Notes under the pieces: generated by a model
Told to the model about the DNA's origin: nothing
Seen by the model: only the letters and a program-made list of their open reading frames with translations
The model's database searches: none
Assembly (NCBI GenBank): GCA_014529385.2
Contig: CM043966.1
Coordinates: 107,874,587-107,938,586 of the forward strand
Origin: Adiantum capillus-veneris
Lineage: Eukaryota > Streptophyta > Polypodiopsida > Polypodiales > Pteridaceae
Length of the DNA: 64,000 nt
Direction of reading: 5' to 3'
Part shown: one piece after another, positions 1-9,766 of the stretch
How positions within the stretch are numbered: the stretch's first letter is position 1
Layout of the letters: each line of letters starts with the position of its first letter
Made by a program: the position numbers and the translations under genes

Positions 1-1
1 A

Positions 2-877
2 TCACTTGGTGGCTCATTGTACTATGTAACATTCATAGACGATGCGACTAGAAAAACATGGGTTTATATCATGAAGAATAAATCCGATGTATTTTCCATA
101 TTTCAAAGGTGGAACGACTTTGTGGAGAATGAAACAGGTACCAAGGTTAAATGCCTCAGATCCGACAATGGAGGCGAATATTGCAGCCAAGCTTTTGAAA
201 GCTTTTGTGCTAGCAATGGCATTAGGAGGCAAAGGACAACCCCGAGGACACCTCAACAAAATGGGATTTTGGAAAGGATGAACAGGACAATCATGGAACG
301 AGCACGAAGCATGCGGCTACATGCAGGCCTACCGCTTGAGCTTTGGGTGGAAGCTGTAAGTACGTCTGTGTACTTAATCAATCGGTCACCCTCAACGGCA
401 TTGGATGGGGGAGTTCCAGAAGAGGCATGGACAGGTAAACCGGTGAATTATGCATTTCTCAAAGTGTTTGGGTGTGAGGCTTTCATGCACATAGATAGAA
501 GCCTAAGATCAAAGTTAGATGCAAAGTCCAAAAAGTGTTTCTTCATTGGCTATGGAGAAGGAGACTTTGGGTATCGCCTATGGAATCCTGAAGATGGTAA
601 AATATTAAGGAGTAGGGATGTAATTTTTAACGAACAAAATATGTACAAAGATTACTTGGAAAGAAAACAAACAAAAGAAACAGGTGATGAGTACATGGAG
701 CTTGAGGACGGTGAAGACTCAAGGACTGCAAACGGTGACAATGTGCAACAACATCAACCAAATGAGGAGCCTCAACCTATTCCCCGAAGATCTACAAGAG
801 CAAGTAGACCTCCAGAAAGGTTTGTTCCTTCCTTCAACCATCTCTTGATCTCAGATTCTGGAGAGCCGGAGAAGCTA
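2..877 (+). pseudogene. copia integrase domain (start missing, frameshifted)
   Basis: Reading frame 2 is open from the first codon of the window to 1015, so the protein continues from the left. It shows the integrase catalytic core: a first Asp in FIDDATRKTW, the second in SDNGGEY near 165-180, and the Glu in the GILERMNRT segment near 265-290. This is the D,D,E triad that cuts and joins DNA ends during insertion. The C-terminal part has the copia-specific GYGEGDFGYRLWNP-type motif near 550-590. After the GEPE motif near 865 the frame is wrong and the sequence ceases to look like pol. The RT continues in another frame from about 877, so a small indel near 865-880 has split the polyprotein. 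Confidence 0.9.
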
Positions 878-2406
878 TGCAACATGATTCCAAAGAAGAA
901 TGGACGAAGAGCATGCAAGTGGAGATGGACTCACTACATCGCAACCAAACATGGGAGTTGGTTGATTCGCCTAAAGGTAAGCGGGCACTTCAAAACAAAT
1001 GGGTGTACAAGCTAAAGGAAGAAGAAGGTGGGAAGAAAAGGTACAAGTCTAGGCTTGTGGTAAAAGGTTTTTCTCAAAAGAAAGGTATTGACTTCAATGA
1101 AATATTTTCTCCTGTTCTCAAAATGAACTCAATTAGGCTTGTCTTAAGCCTTGTGGCTGCTCATGATTTAAATCTCGAGCAAATGGATGTAAATACGGCA
1201 TTCCCTCATGGTGACTTAGAGGAGGAAATCTACATGCTTCAACCAAAGGGGTATGAAGTAAAAGGTAAGGAGAATATGGTTTGCAGATTAAAGAAGAGCT
1301 TGTATGGTTTAAAGCAAGCATCAAGAAAATGGTACTTGAAGTTTGATCGATGGATGTTGGATCATGGATTCACAAGATGCAACTCGGATCACTGCGTCTA
1401 CACGGAGAATTTGGGAGATGGGAAATTCATCATCCTAATGTTGTATGTTGATGACATGTTGATTGCAAGTGCTAACATGCAGGACATCAAAGACCTAAAA
1501 GAGGAGCTGTCCAAATATTTTTCAATGAAAGATTTAGGTGCTGCAAAGAGGATACTTGGTATGAAAATATCAAGGGACAGGACGAAGAAGACAATAAAGC
1601 TATCTCAAAAAGATTACATCAAGAAGGTACTAGAAAGGTTTGCAATGCAAAATGACAAACCAGTTTCTACACCTTTGGCTGGTCATTTTAAACTAACGAA
1701 GGATATGTGTCCAAAGACACAAGAGGAGATAGCCTATATGTCTAAAGTTCCATATGCTGCAGCGGTAGGTTCTCTAATGTATGCTATGGTCTGGACAAGG
1801 CCAGACATTGCACATGCAGTGGGAGTTGTGAGTAGGTTCATGGACAACCCAGGTAAAGAGCATTGGCAAGCTGTGAAGTGGATACTTAGGTATCTAAAAG
1901 GGACAACAACAAATGCTTTGTATTTTGGAGGAACTGATATTTTTCTAGAAGGGTATGCTGATGCAGATATGGCAGGTGACAAAGATACTCGAAGGAGCAC
2001 TACTGGCTATGTGTTCACGGTTGGAGGCATAGCAGTAAGCTGGGCTTCAAAGCTGCAGAAAGTGGTTTCACTTTCTACCACGGAAGCAGAGTATGTAGCA
2101 ATGACGGAGGCAAGCAAAGAAATTCTGTGGCTTCACAGATTCTTAGAAGAGCTTGGATTCAAACAAGACAATTGTGTCTTGTACAGTGATAGCCAAAGCG
2201 CTATCCATCTTGCGAAGAACTCAGCCTTTCATTCAAGGACAAAGCACATTGAGGTGAGATATCACTTCATACGCACTCTTTTGGAAGAGGGACAACTAAA
2301 GCTAGGAAAGGTGCATACAAGTGAAAATCCTGCAGACATGTTAACAAAGGTGGTCAACAAGGAGAAGTTGAGCTTTTGCTCATCTTCAATCGGCATTCAA
2401 GGATAA
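877..2406 (+). pseudogene. copia reverse transcriptase and RNase H
   Basis: A 509-residue open frame carries the Ty1/copia RT (RVT_2 family) followed by RNase H. Visible motifs are the TWELVD and KNKWVYKLK-like start near 935-1010, the KKSLYGLKQASR motif near 1290-1330, and the active site YVDDML near 1444-1460. The RNase H part has DADMAGDKDTRRSTTGY near 1960-2010, SLSTTEAEYVA near 2070-2100 and the DSQSA Asp near 2190. The enzyme copies element RNA into DNA in cytoplasmic particles and removes the RNA strand. The frame itself is uninterrupted, but it is out of phase with the integrase upstream, so this copy is not autonomous unless the shift is a sequencing error. The stop lies 61 bases before the LTR. 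Confidence 0.93.
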
Positions 2407-2455
2407 GAAGCCAGAATGGAAAGCAGTCACAGGTTTGGTTTGGAGATCAGTCTCC

Positions 2456-2465
2456 AAGTGGAAGA
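2456..2465 (+). other. Polypurine tract of the copia element
   Basis: AAGTGGAAGA lies one base before the TGTTA start of the LTR. It is the usual purine-rich primer for plus-strand DNA synthesis, with the arrangement commonly seen in plant copia elements. Confidence 0.8.
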
Positions 2466-2466
2466 T

Positions 2467-3260
2467 TGTTAAGTATGGAGCCTGATTTACCCTTGTAATT
2501 TTCTGTGGTAAAAGCGCACATTTGTAAGGCCCCCATTATGAGGAGAAGCCATCGTGCGTGAAGGAAAATCACTCACCGGAAACCAAAATTTTCACGGACA
2601 GGAATCAGGGGCAACTTTAAAGGCCTCGGGGGCCTCCGCCCCCGAGACTTTCTTTTCGCCGGAATATTCTTTTTGCTGGAATATTTTTGCCGGACGGCAG
2701 CCGAAAAGTGGTTGGAAAATAACCGGTCGGTTGGCCGGTGGCCGGTAGTCAATGGGTGGTCGGAAGTCAATGGCCGGTGGCCGGTGGCCGAATTCAATGG
2801 CCGGTGGCCGAATTCAAAAGCGGACTTGTCTTCTCAAGGGCGGCCACACATGGGCAGATTGGAGGGTCCGATTTGGACTTATTCGCACAAGGGCGGCTAC
2901 ACATGGCTGTCTCTCATAAGAGAGGGCAGCCCTTTTGGCCTATAAAAGGAGGCCATTTCTACACACATTTCATAGTGTGAAGTTGATGCAACAAGGTGAG
3001 TGTGAGGTGGTGAGAGTGAAGCAAGGCGGGAGCTCCATTAAGGGTATAATCCCTTTGTAAACTACTTCTTGTTTTGAAGTACTAAAGCCATTGAGTGGCT
3101 GCTTTCCCGTGGACGTAGCCCACATTGGGTGAACCACGTATATCGTGTGTACTCTCTCTCTCTCTATCTCTGTACTCTATAATCTCGTGTATGTAAATCT
3201 GTCTCTCTCCATTAAGTAATCTACTCAATTATCTATTTAGCTACGTCTTATTTACTAACA
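2467..3260 (+). repeat. 3' LTR of the copia element (794 bp)
   Basis: The LTR begins TGTTA and ends TAACA, a perfect 5-bp terminal inverted repeat, and it directly follows the polypurine tract. A TATA box at 2941 marks the U3/R region. The upstream half contains a GC-rich minisatellite of GGCCGGTGGCCG-like units (about 2728-2815). The downstream half has CT-rich tracts. The matching 5' LTR is off the window, so LTR age cannot be estimated. Confidence 0.85.
2941..2950 (+). promoter_or_regulatory. TATA box in the copia LTR
   Basis: TATAAAAGGA sits in the middle of the LTR, downstream of the GC-rich minisatellite, as expected for the element's own RNA polymerase II promoter. Transcription would start about 30 bases downstream. 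Confidence 0.7.
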
Positions 3261-4264
3261 AGTCTAACTTCATAGGCCTTCAAAATTGCATCTAAAGGTT
3301 CGAAGACTTTGTCGACCAAAACTGAACCTCCCGAGTTAGTCTTTGACTCTTTAGGCCCTTTGTGTATTTCTTGCTTTCTTGCTCTCGTCTAAGCTGTTCT
3401 TTTGTTTGATTCAATTTTGTTTCTAAAGCAGCTTTCTCTTGAAGCCTCTTTGCTTTCATTTGATCTCTTTTGGCTTTCCATGGTTTTCTACCTGTTCTCA
3501 TGGATAAGTTTTTTATTTCTCTTTGGGGTGGAAATATGGGTTCCTCCTCAATGACTGCATTTTTGGTAGCTTCTTGAGCTTGAGCTCGAGTCATCACCTT
3601 TACAGGGTTTGTGCGTTCTACCTCCGATCCGCTTGAAGAAGGCATCACATCTACAACATTTATTGTTGCTTTCCCCGTGTAGTCTGGATTTTGAGCATAG
3701 TGTTGGCATAGATGGTCTCTCCCATATCTGTCACAAAATCCAAATAATTCTATTTGTGGACCCTTGTTTGGACAACCTCTTGCCCAATGGTCACCTCCAC
3801 ATTCATAGCATGGACCTTCTTGTTTCATAGCTGACAATCGAGCCAATGGTTTTTCTTGCCTAGTGAGAATGTTCTTCAAACCATACTCCTCATTGGCTAT
3901 GAACATAAGCGTATTTTCATCCATGGAGTACTGATTTCTCGTAGGTAGTTGACTACACTCTATCATCATCATCCCTGTTAGAGTTGTAGTTGACTACAAC
4001 TCTACCATCATTCTGAAGAGGTGGTTGTTGCCCTAACATTTGTTGCGGATTCGATTGAGTGTTACACCATGGGATGCGGTGATCCGCTCCACAAGTATTA
4101 CATCTCCTCAATTGAGGTTGTCACACATTTAGGTTATGTTTGTAGCCTTGGTTTATTCTTCTAATCACCCCCTTGACCACTTGATCAATGATTGGTTCCC
4201 AAGGAGTTTGAACATCTCTCTTTGTTGTTGATTCACTCTTCGGAGATGAGGCACTACTACTCAT
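3261..4264 (-). pseudogene. F1 Gag with three CCHC-type knuckles, broken
   Basis: The likely start is the ATG at 4264 (MSSSASSPKSES). A TGA-type stop interrupts the first segment after about 47 codons, and a frameshift near 3970-4000 moves reading to the frame 3972-3292. Three knuckle motifs share the spacing C-X2-C-X3-H-X4-C. CNTCGADHRIPWC is near 4080-4115 and CYECGGDHWARGC near 3775-3815. A third near 3700-3740, CDRYGRDHLCQHY, has Tyr at the second and last Cys positions. A lysine- and arginine-rich coiled-coil-like stretch follows (WKAKRDQMKAKR, about 3400-3500), matching the F2 Gag start. Gag would coat element RNA in virus-like particles. The last bases, out of frame, match the F2 segment DALLKAYEARI, showing that the gene once continued to the copia insertion point. 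Confidence 0.75.
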
Positions 4265-4619
4265 GTTGTCTGTATCTTCACTCACCTCTCCATAGGCCTT
4301 ACAATAGTCTCTCTAGAAACTGGTCTTGGAGTACCGTAAAAGTTTGGATTTAGGAAACATGGAAAAATTCAGCTCTAAAACCAAAAATTTCTCGCAAGCT
4401 TTCTTCATGGATATACCTGACTCAATTTGGAGTTGTCTATTAAAAGTTAGAGCAATTTTAGTGAACTGCACTTGAAACATCACTCAAGACAGTCTAAAGA
4501 CAAGAACACCGGAACTTTGGCTTGTATCTTGGTCTCCAAAAGGTATTTTTAGCTGAAACTTAAGATTTCAGATGTTCTCAAGTATGTCTACAAGATCACT
4601 AAGTCAGATGTCCCCACTA
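4265..4619 (-). other. F1 leader next to gag; no gene seen
   Basis: AT-rich sequence between the gag start and the palindromic repeat array. No open frame longer than about 60 codons and no recognisable motif is visible. Confidence 0.5.
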
Positions 4620-6320
4620 CGCAGAGGAACATGGATCGCAATCCATGTTCCTTTGCCAATTTTTTTTTCTTCAAATTTTCTCAAATTTTGATAGTATATA
4701 GACAAGGTCACATACGAACTCTATACCAATTTTCATCAAATTCTGAGATTGAGGTACATGGATCGCGATCCATGTTCAACAACATCTGGACTTGATATCT
4801 TGGCAGCTTGTTGCACTCTATGTCCACAAGCTAAACCTCAAATCTTTTTGGATTTGGACTTGGTTTGATAGGTCAAATAGTCAACACTAGGTCTACACTG
4901 CGGTTTTCAGTCTGTCACCTGTTTTGCTCCCTTTTGACCGAGATTTGCTCAAATTTTTTCACAACTAGGCTTGGGGATATGTTTCCTTGTGTATGGACTA
5001 CTGATATCAGAAGTTTCAAGTTAAGCTGTCACCATGGGTACATTGGATTACGATCCATGTTTGGAGCCCAAATTGACTTCTCTTGGTACCATCAGATTCA
5101 GCATGATTGATAAGTCCTATGGTATCAATTTTTTTTGAAAATGTGACATAGGAACATGGATTGCGATCCATGTACCTATGTGTCAGAAGGTACTAAAACT
5201 TGGCACACAGCTTGGTACTTGGTCTCCTGATCCCTCCTATATGGTTTTTATGTGACTTGGACTTGTTTAGGTCAGGTAAAATTCAATCCTTAGGTCTGTT
5301 TTAGGGTTTTTACCTTGAAATATTTTTGACCCTTTGGATGATTTTTTTGGACTTTTTTGACAAAACTCCTTTGGAGACTTTTGTTCATAATGGTCTATGC
5401 TACAGGCTGGAGAATTTTTTATCCAAAAATTTCTCAAGGGTACAGGGATTGCGATCCATGTTCCACCACTTTTGGATCTGAACTTTGGTGTGCTGATAGC
5501 TTGTGAAGTTTCTAGCTTGCTCCATAAAGAATTTCTGGATTTGGATAGGTTTTGCCCTACCAAAAATGATTTCTACCACTTGTTATGACGATTTTGACAA
5601 TGTTCTGTTTTTTGCTCTTTTGACCACTTTTTACAACTCTTTTGCATATAGTTCTTTTGGGAGAGTTGTTCCAAATGATACCAGCCACCTAATGCTCAAA
5701 TCTTAGCCAAATTTTATTAATGAGTTACATGGATCGCGACCCATGTTTGACCTCATTTTTACATGAAACTTGGTCATGTGATAGTCCATGTTATGGTGAT
5801 ACTTTTCCCCAAATCCTTTTGAATTTGAATCACTTTTTCCTAGTCAAAAGCGAGTTTTTCTGTTTGCCTTGCGATTTTTGACTTGTTTCTGTATTTGGCT
5901 ATTTTGACCGACTTTTTTCAATTTTTTCACATGGTCCCTTTTGGCAAAGTTGTTTCACTAGTTATTAGGGATATACTGAACAAATATCAGTCCCAAATGT
6001 CAAAAGGTACATGGATTGTGATCCATGTTTGACAACATTTTTTCATGAATTTTGTTTTTCTGGTTATGTATTCCTTGTAGAAGCCAAATCTCACCGCTTT
6101 TTGAATTTGGATCGCAAAAAGTTGAAAAATCCCCAATTTTATGTCTACATGACCTGTTTTACTGTTTTTGTCTTATCAGCCAATTTTGATGTGATTTTTG
6201 AGTTTTTCTTCTAAGCAAACTTGATAAGAACAATGTTCCACTGATGTGCACTGTAATTGGTCACTTTCTTGCAAAATTGGTCTTTGGGGTACATGGATCA
6301 TGATCCATGTTCCTCCATAG
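4620..6320. repeat. Divergent tandem array (~285 bp) with a 20-bp palindrome per unit
   Basis: Eight copies of a palindrome related to ACATGGATCGCGATCCATGT start near 4628, 4756, 5041, 5154, 5441, 5727, 6009 and 6291. Five of the spacings are 282-289 bp; the other two are about 113-126 bp, as if parts of units were deleted. The sequence between palindromes is also related, with recurring GAATTTGGATC-like, TTTTGACC-like and CCCTTTTGG-like blocks. The copies at 4756 and 6291 are perfect 20-bp palindromes, and the copy at 4625-4652 has perfect 12-bp arms. The array lies in the leader of F1 and contains no gene. Confidence 0.85.
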
Positions 6321-6837
6321 AATTTGGTCAAGCTTTCCAGATTGCTTTTAGAGAGTCTATTGATGTCCTTGATTCACAAAGTTTTGAATTTGGATCACTT
6401 TTGAGGTCTCTACCACCAAATTTTCACAATTTAAGAGTTATGGTCATTTCGGCCAAAATATGGTTTTCACCCTTTTTTCCTTCAATCTTTTAGCCCAAAT
6501 TTGATGGTAGTAGTTTCTACTTACTCTACTCCTAAGTATTGTAATGGAACATGAAACAAAAACAAACAAAACGGTATAAAATAAAGTCAAAATGGAAAAT
6601 GATATAGTACTCTAAAAGCATAGAGAAAATCAAAGAATGAAATGCTTTTGGCTATCTCACTAACAACTCTCTTTACCTCTTGAGAATAGATCTAGCAAGT
6701 CCTCGACTTCTAGGCTCTACCAAGTACTAAACCTGTGTCTAGCTACTTCATTTCTAAATGTAAATGGGATGGAGAGACAAATCCTAAAAAAGAACGCTCT
6801 AAATATGCACTAGGTCACTCACCATCTAAGGATTATA
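6321..6837 (-). other. F1 leader between palindrome array and primer site
   Basis: Non-coding, AT-rich sequence just downstream (minus strand) of the primer-binding site. No open frame of note and no recognisable domain. Confidence 0.4.
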
Positions 6838-6855
6838 TCCCCGGCAATGACGCCA
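6838..6855 (-). other. Primer-binding site, tRNA-Asp-like (F1)
   Basis: The minus strand reads TGGCGTCATTGCCGGGGA. This matches 16 of 18 bases of the tRNA-Asp-complementary primer site known from plant Athila/Tat elements. It lies 28 bases inside the proposed LTR end. It fixes the orientation of F1 and shows that the repeat on its far side is an LTR. Confidence 0.72.
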
Positions 6856-7426
6856 ACATTAGCGGGTCGCCGTGATGGACGTCTGTAGGATAGCGTTCTG
6901 GCACTAACATAATGTCAATACTTAGGAAAGTAACTTGGATGGGGCAAGACGAGTCTTTGAGATCGTCAATATCAAGAAGTGAACCTTAAAGCAAACACAA
7001 CAACTCTACAAGAAAACCAACACTCAATGATCAGGGAAATCTGCCTCTGTCCTTTCTCACAGCTCTAGGTCATCACGCCATTTTGGCACTCGAATGAACT
7101 CAAAATGCAACGAAACTTTATGAGGAAGTCTAGGATACCTAGGGACACTATCCTACCAAGTCTGGTTGCAATCTGACAAGGTAACAAGATCACAATCCAT
7201 CATAAAAAAGGTCCTAAAAACTATAGCAAAACTATCCAAGAAGGTCACCCTATGGTCTAGGAACACTCTCCTATGGTCAAAACGACTAAAAACAATGATT
7301 TAAACACTTAAATATGATGATTAGGCTCACTAACGCGTAGTCGTGAACCTCAACAAAACTGACAATGCTTACAGTTGAATGAAAGAGAGGAACACAATGC
7401 AAGTTTCAAAACTGAAATCTGATTAC

Positions 7427-7435
7427 CTATTTATA
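7427..7435 (-). promoter_or_regulatory. TATA box in the F1 LTR
   Basis: On the minus strand TATAAATAG precedes the conserved block that ends in the CTCTTTCATTC-like stretch. The second LTR copy has lost this box (about 15990-16000), so only copy 1 could act as promoter. Confidence 0.5.
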
Positions 7436-7603
7436 AGTTGCAATGATTACAAGTTGGAGCAGCTTCGTAGCTTGAGTGTAAGTACAACACAGCTCTTTTC
7501 TTTTTCTAAAGATAAGCCTCCTTTCACATTAAAGTTATTGACCTTTATACCTAGGGATTTCTAAATGGCTAGTGGCCGGTTCACATGGACCTTTGCAATT
7601 GTC

Positions 7604-7606
7604 ATG
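7604..7606. repeat. Target site duplication ATG (left) of the CACTA element
   Basis: ATG directly precedes CACTACAAGAGG and is repeated at 15505-15507 directly after CCTCTTGTAGTG. A 3-bp duplication is the hallmark of CACTA insertion. A related uninterrupted sequence at 25101-25130 has ATG once. Confidence 0.9.
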
Positions 7607-7618
7607 CACTACAAGAGG
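7607..7618 (+). repeat. Left terminal inverted repeat of CACTA element 1
   Basis: CACTACAAGAGG is the exact reverse complement of 15493-15504. Confidence 0.95.
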
Positions 7619-7633
7619 TTGTGTGCTCTTGTG

Positions 7634-7805
7634 ACGCTGTTAGCGACGGAAATACACTGGGTTTTTATAACCCCCGGCGTCGCTAAAACCGTCGCTACTA
7701 GCGTCGCTATATAGCGACGCGTATAGCGACGTTTAAACAGAAGTCTATAGCGACGCTCATAGCGATGCTACAGAGCCATAAATAGCGACAGTTATAGCGA
7801 CGCCC
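7634..7805. repeat. Left subterminal repeats (TAGCGACG type)
   Basis: About ten copies of an octamer related to TAGCGACG or its complement lie within 200 bp of the left end. Some are joined head to head, for example the perfect palindrome GCGTCGCTATATAGCGACGC at 7701-7720. In En/Spm elements such subterminal motifs bind the element's DNA-binding protein and bring the ends together. That role is inferred from the family. Confidence 0.85.
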
Positions 7806-8159
7806 GAGAGGATTTTGTTTTTGGTGACAGGGCATTGAACGCCCTGCCACCCATCAACCATATTGTACTTGATTCACTTTTTAAAAAAAGTGCAAGGGTA
7901 GATAATAGACCCAAAATAGTCACCCACAAGACGCATTGTTTGCAAAATTGACAAGCGTAAAATTGACAATTGTACACATCATAGGCAAAATGAATTGATT
8001 GGCAAATGTAATAATGACAATTGTACAACATCATAGGCATAAAGAATTGATTGGCAAAATGAACTGCGGTGACAAATGTAATAATATACATGGTTCAAAA
8101 AGACGTATAAAATCCGTCTTATGATACATAAGCTATGAGAAACCCTAAACTAATGCTAT

Positions 8160-9494
8160 CTAGCTACGGCTAAACTGACGTCGTCTAGTCAGACGTCTCA
8201 TCGCGTCCAAGCGGCGTATCTGTCGGATTCTGCAAAAAAAGACAATAAGACAGCTTTCAGTAAGTATAAACATATAACGACATTTATAAAACAATACAAA
8301 AAATAGAAAAGAGTAAACCCTAATACTAACCATGCCGCCGCGAGAACTGAGAATGTCCATCAGGGCGTTTTAGCCCTTCCTGCCTGCGTACTCGCGCTCG
8401 TACGGTGTGGGATCACGTCCTGTCATCGACCACTGTCAAAACATACAAAGATTTCATTATGTTAGAATTAAAAAACTCATAAACCCTAAACTATCGAACA
8501 TAAAGAGCAATGCGAAAACACTTACAAAATTGGCCTCAAATGATGCCCATCCATCGCTCCCCAAGTGGTGTGAGCTACCTGCCTCTACTCGCGCTCTGGC
8601 TGCATCCTTTTGTTGCTTCCACTTGTCGGGATTCTCGCGCGCTGCTTTCTTCGCATTCTTCCAATCTTCTTTGGCTAGCCAATCTGGCCTGTTCCACCCA
8701 TGCTTGATTGCTTTTTGCACTTCGGAACGCTTGTGTTTGCAGTATTCGCGCATTCGAATCTTCATCAGGTCTTCATTGAAGCGCTGATCCCGTGTTGGAA
8801 CGGGAAACTCATCATGAAGTATGCTGATGACTCTGTTTTTTAAATCACTTGGTACTTCACTCCATTTGTTTAGTATGTAGTGTCTAAACAGCTGAGAGCA
8901 AAGACCACGCATGCGCGAGATCACCTTCTTGCCGTCATCATCCATGATGATGCCGCCGCTGAAGTCGACGGAGTAAGGCAAGCCCTGTGGCCGGTGACGC
9001 GTGAACCTGGGTATCCCGGCAGGGGTCTCTAGCGGCGTGTCGATGGGGGTACGGACGTCAGGTGTCTCCACCGGCGTCTGTGCCCCGAAGCGAGGAGTGT
9101 CGAGCGGGGTGGCTCCTGGCGGAGTAGGTAGAGGTGTGTAGCTGCTAGGAACAGTCACCCGTGCAAAACCTGGCGTAGATGGCGATGCTGTGGCTGGTGT
9201 GGGGGCGGGCAAAGAAGGGGAGGGTAAAGAGCCTCATCGAACACGAGGCGGTGTGGAGGCATCGGTGGCGGAATCCCCACAACAACCGCCATCGCCACCA
9301 CTAGAGCGCCGGTGTCTAGACGAGTGTGAAGCTCGTCTCGTCGACGCCGAAGCTTCGGAGCGCGTCGAATGCTCCGAAAGAGAGGGAGATGCGGATGGAG
9401 TAGGAACGCGCGATGATGCGCCAAAGCGATGACGCTCCACGTACCACTGTCTCTGCTGCGGTGACAAAGAAGAAAGAAACTCCTCATCATCCAT
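8160..9494 (-). pseudogene. PF03004-type (Ptta/En/Spm) CACTA accessory protein, broken
   Basis: The proposed start is ATG at 9494 (MDDEEFLSSLSPQQRQW). The N-terminal region is rich in Ser, Arg, Thr and Pro (TPLPTPPGATPLDTP), hence probably disordered. The conserved part follows at about 8530-8950, with LFRHYILNKWSEVP, a basic VQKAIKHGW segment and KEDWKNAKKAARENPDKW. It resembles the Transposase_24/Ptta family, thought to act as DNA-binding partner of the transposase. Exon 1 (9494-8526) ends at a consensus GTAAGT donor. Exon 2 is about 8432-8331 and exon 3 begins near 8229, each with AG and GT borders. A TGA at 9234-9236 and a TAA in exon 2 interrupt the frame, both explicable by one C-to-T change. 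It lies just downstream of the transposase gene on the same strand. Confidence 0.75.
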
Positions 9495-9766
9495 ACCTGC
9501 ATTAAACACACGAATATTTAAACTTAATATTGAATTAATAGAGTAGACAATGACGCAAAGACCATTAAATACAATGACGTAATGACGCATATAAATACAA
9601 TGACGCAATGAATTGAGTGATAGAAGAGGCAAGTCGAAAACTCAGAATTTTCAATCAAAAGATGTGAGCGCGAGTAGAAAAGAGCGTTATACACCATGGA
9701 AGGTACTTAGAGAGCCAGAGCTTTTACAACACGGAGCAAAATTGTTCAAATACAATATTTGTGGCT

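Larger units (their letters stand above)
1..3260 (+). mobile_element. Ty1/copia LTR retrotransposon, 3' part
   Basis: The window opens inside the integrase core and continues through reverse transcriptase, RNase H, a purine-rich tract and a complete 3' LTR. The order INT before RT is diagnostic of Ty1/copia elements. The 5' LTR, gag and protease lie to the left of the window. The right end abuts a minus-strand gag reading frame at 3261, so the element appears to have inserted into that gag. The first bases after the LTR, AGTCT at 3261-3265, are the candidate 5-bp target duplication; its partner lies outside the window. Confidence 0.93.
6884..7606 (-). repeat. F1 5' LTR, inner piece (U5 and duplicated segment copy 1)
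   Basis: The proposed LTR end on the minus strand is TATCCTACA at 6892-6884, echoing the LTR start TGTAGTGATA. From about 7023 onward the sequence is repeated at 15582-16073, so the LTR carries a tandem duplication of roughly 650 bp. The piece ends at the ATG (7604-7606) that is the left target duplication of the CACTA element. The exact LTR end is uncertain. Confidence 0.6.

Noticed and set aside
4620-6320. Regularly spaced palindromes as a CRISPR-like array
   Set aside because: The spacing is about 285 bp, intervening sequences are related to each other rather than unique, no cas genes exist and the DNA is plant nuclear. It is a tandem repeat in a retrotransposon leader.
9190-9432. Plus-strand frame opposite the PF03004-type gene
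   Set aside because: Shadow of the Ser/Arg/Thr/Pro-rich coding strand; the minus strand has motifs and splice sites.
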